Below are positions 62,284 to 64,000 of a DNA stretch of 64,000 nucleotides, in pieces; positions within the stretch are counted from its first letter, which is position 1, and each line of letters starts with the position of its first letter. Origin of the DNA: Diploptera punctata (Eukaryota; Arthropoda; Insecta; Blattodea; Blaberidae); NCBI GenBank assembly GCA_030220185.1, contig JASPKZ010007283.1, positions 1,139,501 to 1,203,500 of the forward strand. Reading direction: 5' to 3'. A program made the position numbers and the translations under genes. The notes beneath the pieces are model-generated. The model searched no databases, was not told where the DNA came from, and saw nothing but the letters and a program-made list of their open reading frames with translations.

Positions 62284-62898
62284 AGTCTTGCGATATTCAG
62301 CCCCTTTTTTCCCATACCCAACTCATCTCAATCTTTTTGAGTTCTCTTCTAACGTCGCTTGCCCAGAATTTCACATCTATGTTTCTAATTTGGTGGTCGT
62401 AACAAATTGCTCTGAGCATTGTTTGTTCACCTTGGATTAGCCGCAACCAATATTTGAGTACACGAATTTTGCATTTTGTGTCGTACTGGAAATACCCAAA
62501 ATTATCATATAAAATTCCACAGTTAGAAACGGCCTTACTAAGTCCTGTAATATATTTTAGAAAATGCGTATATACCTTATTTAGTATTTCCGTTCTTTAG
62601 AAATCCCAAATCTCACTACCATAGTGCATTACTGGCCTCACCATCGCTCTATACATTTTTTTTTAATGTGCTGACTGGAATATCAGGCACTCGACCCAGA
62701 ATACCGAGTACACTCATAAGTTATCCCCTCCTTTTAAATAATGATATATCAACATGTTTCTTCCACTTTCCGTTCATTTTCAACGACGTATCAAGACATT
62801 AAAAAAAATGTTTCACGTTTTGAAGTATTTGATCTCTGTATTTCAATTCCTCTGCTCTACTATAAACCGTCCCATTTTTGAATGTTATTTTTTTCGTC

Positions 62899-63297
62899 TT
62901 ACAAACATTTACAGTCAATCCAATTCCTACAGTATATTTCCAGTAGGTCAAGACCTCTTTGCAATCCATTGATTGTCTTGGAACAGATAATTAAATCATC
63001 TGCATACAACAGGACTGGGATTTTAACATTTCTTATCTCCGGAGCCTCAATGTCTCCTTCTAGCATTACGTCTACAATATCATCAACGAATAGATTAAAT
63101 AGCATTGGTGATAAAATGCAGCCTTGTCGCACTCCCCGATTAGCTTCACTGCTCTCTGTGATGTGCCCTTGGTCTACTTTTATACAAAATTTAACATATT
63201 TATAAATTGACATTAAAGCATGTATCATTTTATGAGACAATCCTTCTCGATTTAATTTTTCCCAAAGTGCGCTTCGGTCCACAATATCAAATGCCAT
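62899..63297 (-). pseudogene. LINE-G reverse transcriptase segment
   Basis: The 132-codon frame contains the first catalytic Asp region (FDIVDRSALW), RGVRQGCILSPMLFNLFVDD, a GDIEAPEIRNVKIP linker and YADDLIIC. It continues to LQRGLDLLEIYCRNW. The preceding frame overlaps it by a frameshift at about 63290, so the RT domain is broken once here. Confidence 0.87.
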
Positions 63298-63473
63298 CTT
63301 AAATCAATGAATACACAAAGTAATTTACCCCTCTTCATTTTCAGATTATCATCAACTAATGTTCTCACAACAAATACGTTGCCCACTGCGGAGTACCCTT
63401 CTCTAAAACCTGCCTGATATTTTGAGATCCTATTGTTCTCTTTAGCCCATTGTCTCATTCGTTCGTAAAGTAT

Positions 63474-64000
63474 TTTACTTACTTACTTACTCACTGGCAC
63501 TATCGAACCCGTAGGTTCATGGCCGCATGGACGTAAGCTCTCCATACATCCCTATCCTGAGCTAATGCTTTCCAATCATTCCCTGTATAATCTACTTCCC
63601 TCAAATCATAGTTAATGTTATTCTCCCACCTCATTCTTGGTCTGCCAACTAGGCGTTTTCCCTCTGGCTTTCCTACAAGAAGCTTCCATGCAAGTATTTC
63701 ATTCCCCATATGTGCAACATGTCCTGCCCACAGCAGTCTACGAGACTTAACTGTTCATATTATATCTGGCTTCCTATAAAGACCATGTAGTTCATTGTTA
63801 TGTAGTCTTCTCCATTCACCTATCTCATCATCTCTCTTTGGTCCAAAAATTTTCCTAAGTGCTTTATTCTCAAATACTCGTAATCTCCTTTCCTCTCTTA
63901 AAGTAAGAGTCCAGTGTTTCGCACCCATATAATATAACTGGTAGAATAATAGTTTTATATATTTTAAATTTAACATTTTTTGACAGGAGTTGGGACATCA
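63474..64000 (-). mobile_element. RTE-A copy running off the window
   Basis: The 3' tail (ACTT)n is at 63474-63492. The minus strand encodes KIFGPKRDDEIGEWRRLHNN, GKRLVGRPRMRW and AAMNLRVR (frames 63500-63709, 63755-63976, separated by a stop at RTVK). It continues beyond base 64000 toward the RT region. It inserted into LINE-G. Confidence 0.93.

Larger units (their letters stand above)
61930..63473 (-). mobile_element. LINE-G: RT and CCHC-type C-terminus
   Basis: Minus-strand frames in order: 63252-63458 has RISKYQAGFREGYSAVGNVF (RT block 2a). 62899-63297 has FDIVDRSALWEKLNREGLSH, NRGVRQGCILSPMLFNLFVD and catalytic PVLLYADDLIICSK. A gap of decayed sequence follows (62300-62890), then 61960-62283 with ERSGLSWFRLGAWKF and a Cys-His cluster. 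This LINE differs from RTE-A, B and D. An RTE-A copy cuts its 5' side. Confidence 0.85.

Overview
This is eukaryotic, very probably arthropod (insect) genomic DNA. It is AT-rich, with dense microsatellites ((AAT)n, (TA)n, (CT)n, (CA)n), many 5'-truncated non-LTR retrotransposons, several tRNA-derived SINE families, remnants of Tc1/mariner, pogo-like and piggyBac-like DNA transposons, and many foldback/MITE elements. The dominant RTE-type LINE, whose C-terminus carries a GHVARMG...GKRPVGRPRMRW signature, recalls repeats I associate with cockroach/termite genomes. That placement is from memory and weak. I find no convincing host protein-coding gene: almost every long open frame is a LINE or transposase remnant, the antisense shadow of one, or a translated microsatellite.

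Layout. 0-4 kb: LINE scraps and a large foldback element (1546-3812) holding SINE1, SINE2 and LINE-D copies. 4.6-10.4 kb: two Penelope-like segments with hammerhead-ribozyme-like cores, decayed RTE-A pieces, a MITE nested in RTE-A, a mariner C-terminus, and SINE1/2/4/7. 10.4-16.4 kb: mostly unassigned AT-rich DNA, a 570-600 bp repeat shared in inverted orientation with 51.5-52.1 kb, and a decayed repeat-associated gene (14530-15910). 16.4-30 kb: RTE-A 3' ends alternating with (AAT)n tracts, two LINE-D copies, a different jockey/CR1-like LINE 3' end, and SINEs. 30-35 kb: Helitron-like and piggyBac-like remnants and a SINE. 35-38 kb: a 5'-truncated RTE-A copy with a perfect 16-bp target-site duplication (TSD). 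38-43 kb: SINE3, a ~700 bp repeat, a SINE2-related element and a mariner-like transposase. 42.9-48.3 kb: a three-level nest in which a near full-length RTE-A with an 18-bp TSD sits at a Helitron-like terminus and itself carries a LINE-B insertion. 48.5-55 kb: Tc1-like, pogo-like and foldback elements and an RTE-A copy. 55.4-57.7 kb: an inverted set of three tRNA-like units beside a second three-level nest. 58-64 kb: an intron-containing tRNA-Tyr-like gene with a variant anticodon, SINE1/4, LINE-B, LINE-G with its CCHC C-terminus, and a terminal RTE-A copy running off the window.

How the parts interact. Autonomous LINEs (RTE-A, LINE-B, LINE-D, LINE-G, a CR1/jockey-like family) supply endonuclease and reverse transcriptase. 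The SINEs carry tRNA-type A/B boxes and presumably depended on such enzymes in trans. TSDs and nesting give a relative order of insertion at several loci. Family letters and numbers (RTE-A, LINE-B/D/G, SINE1-7) are labels made for this window only.
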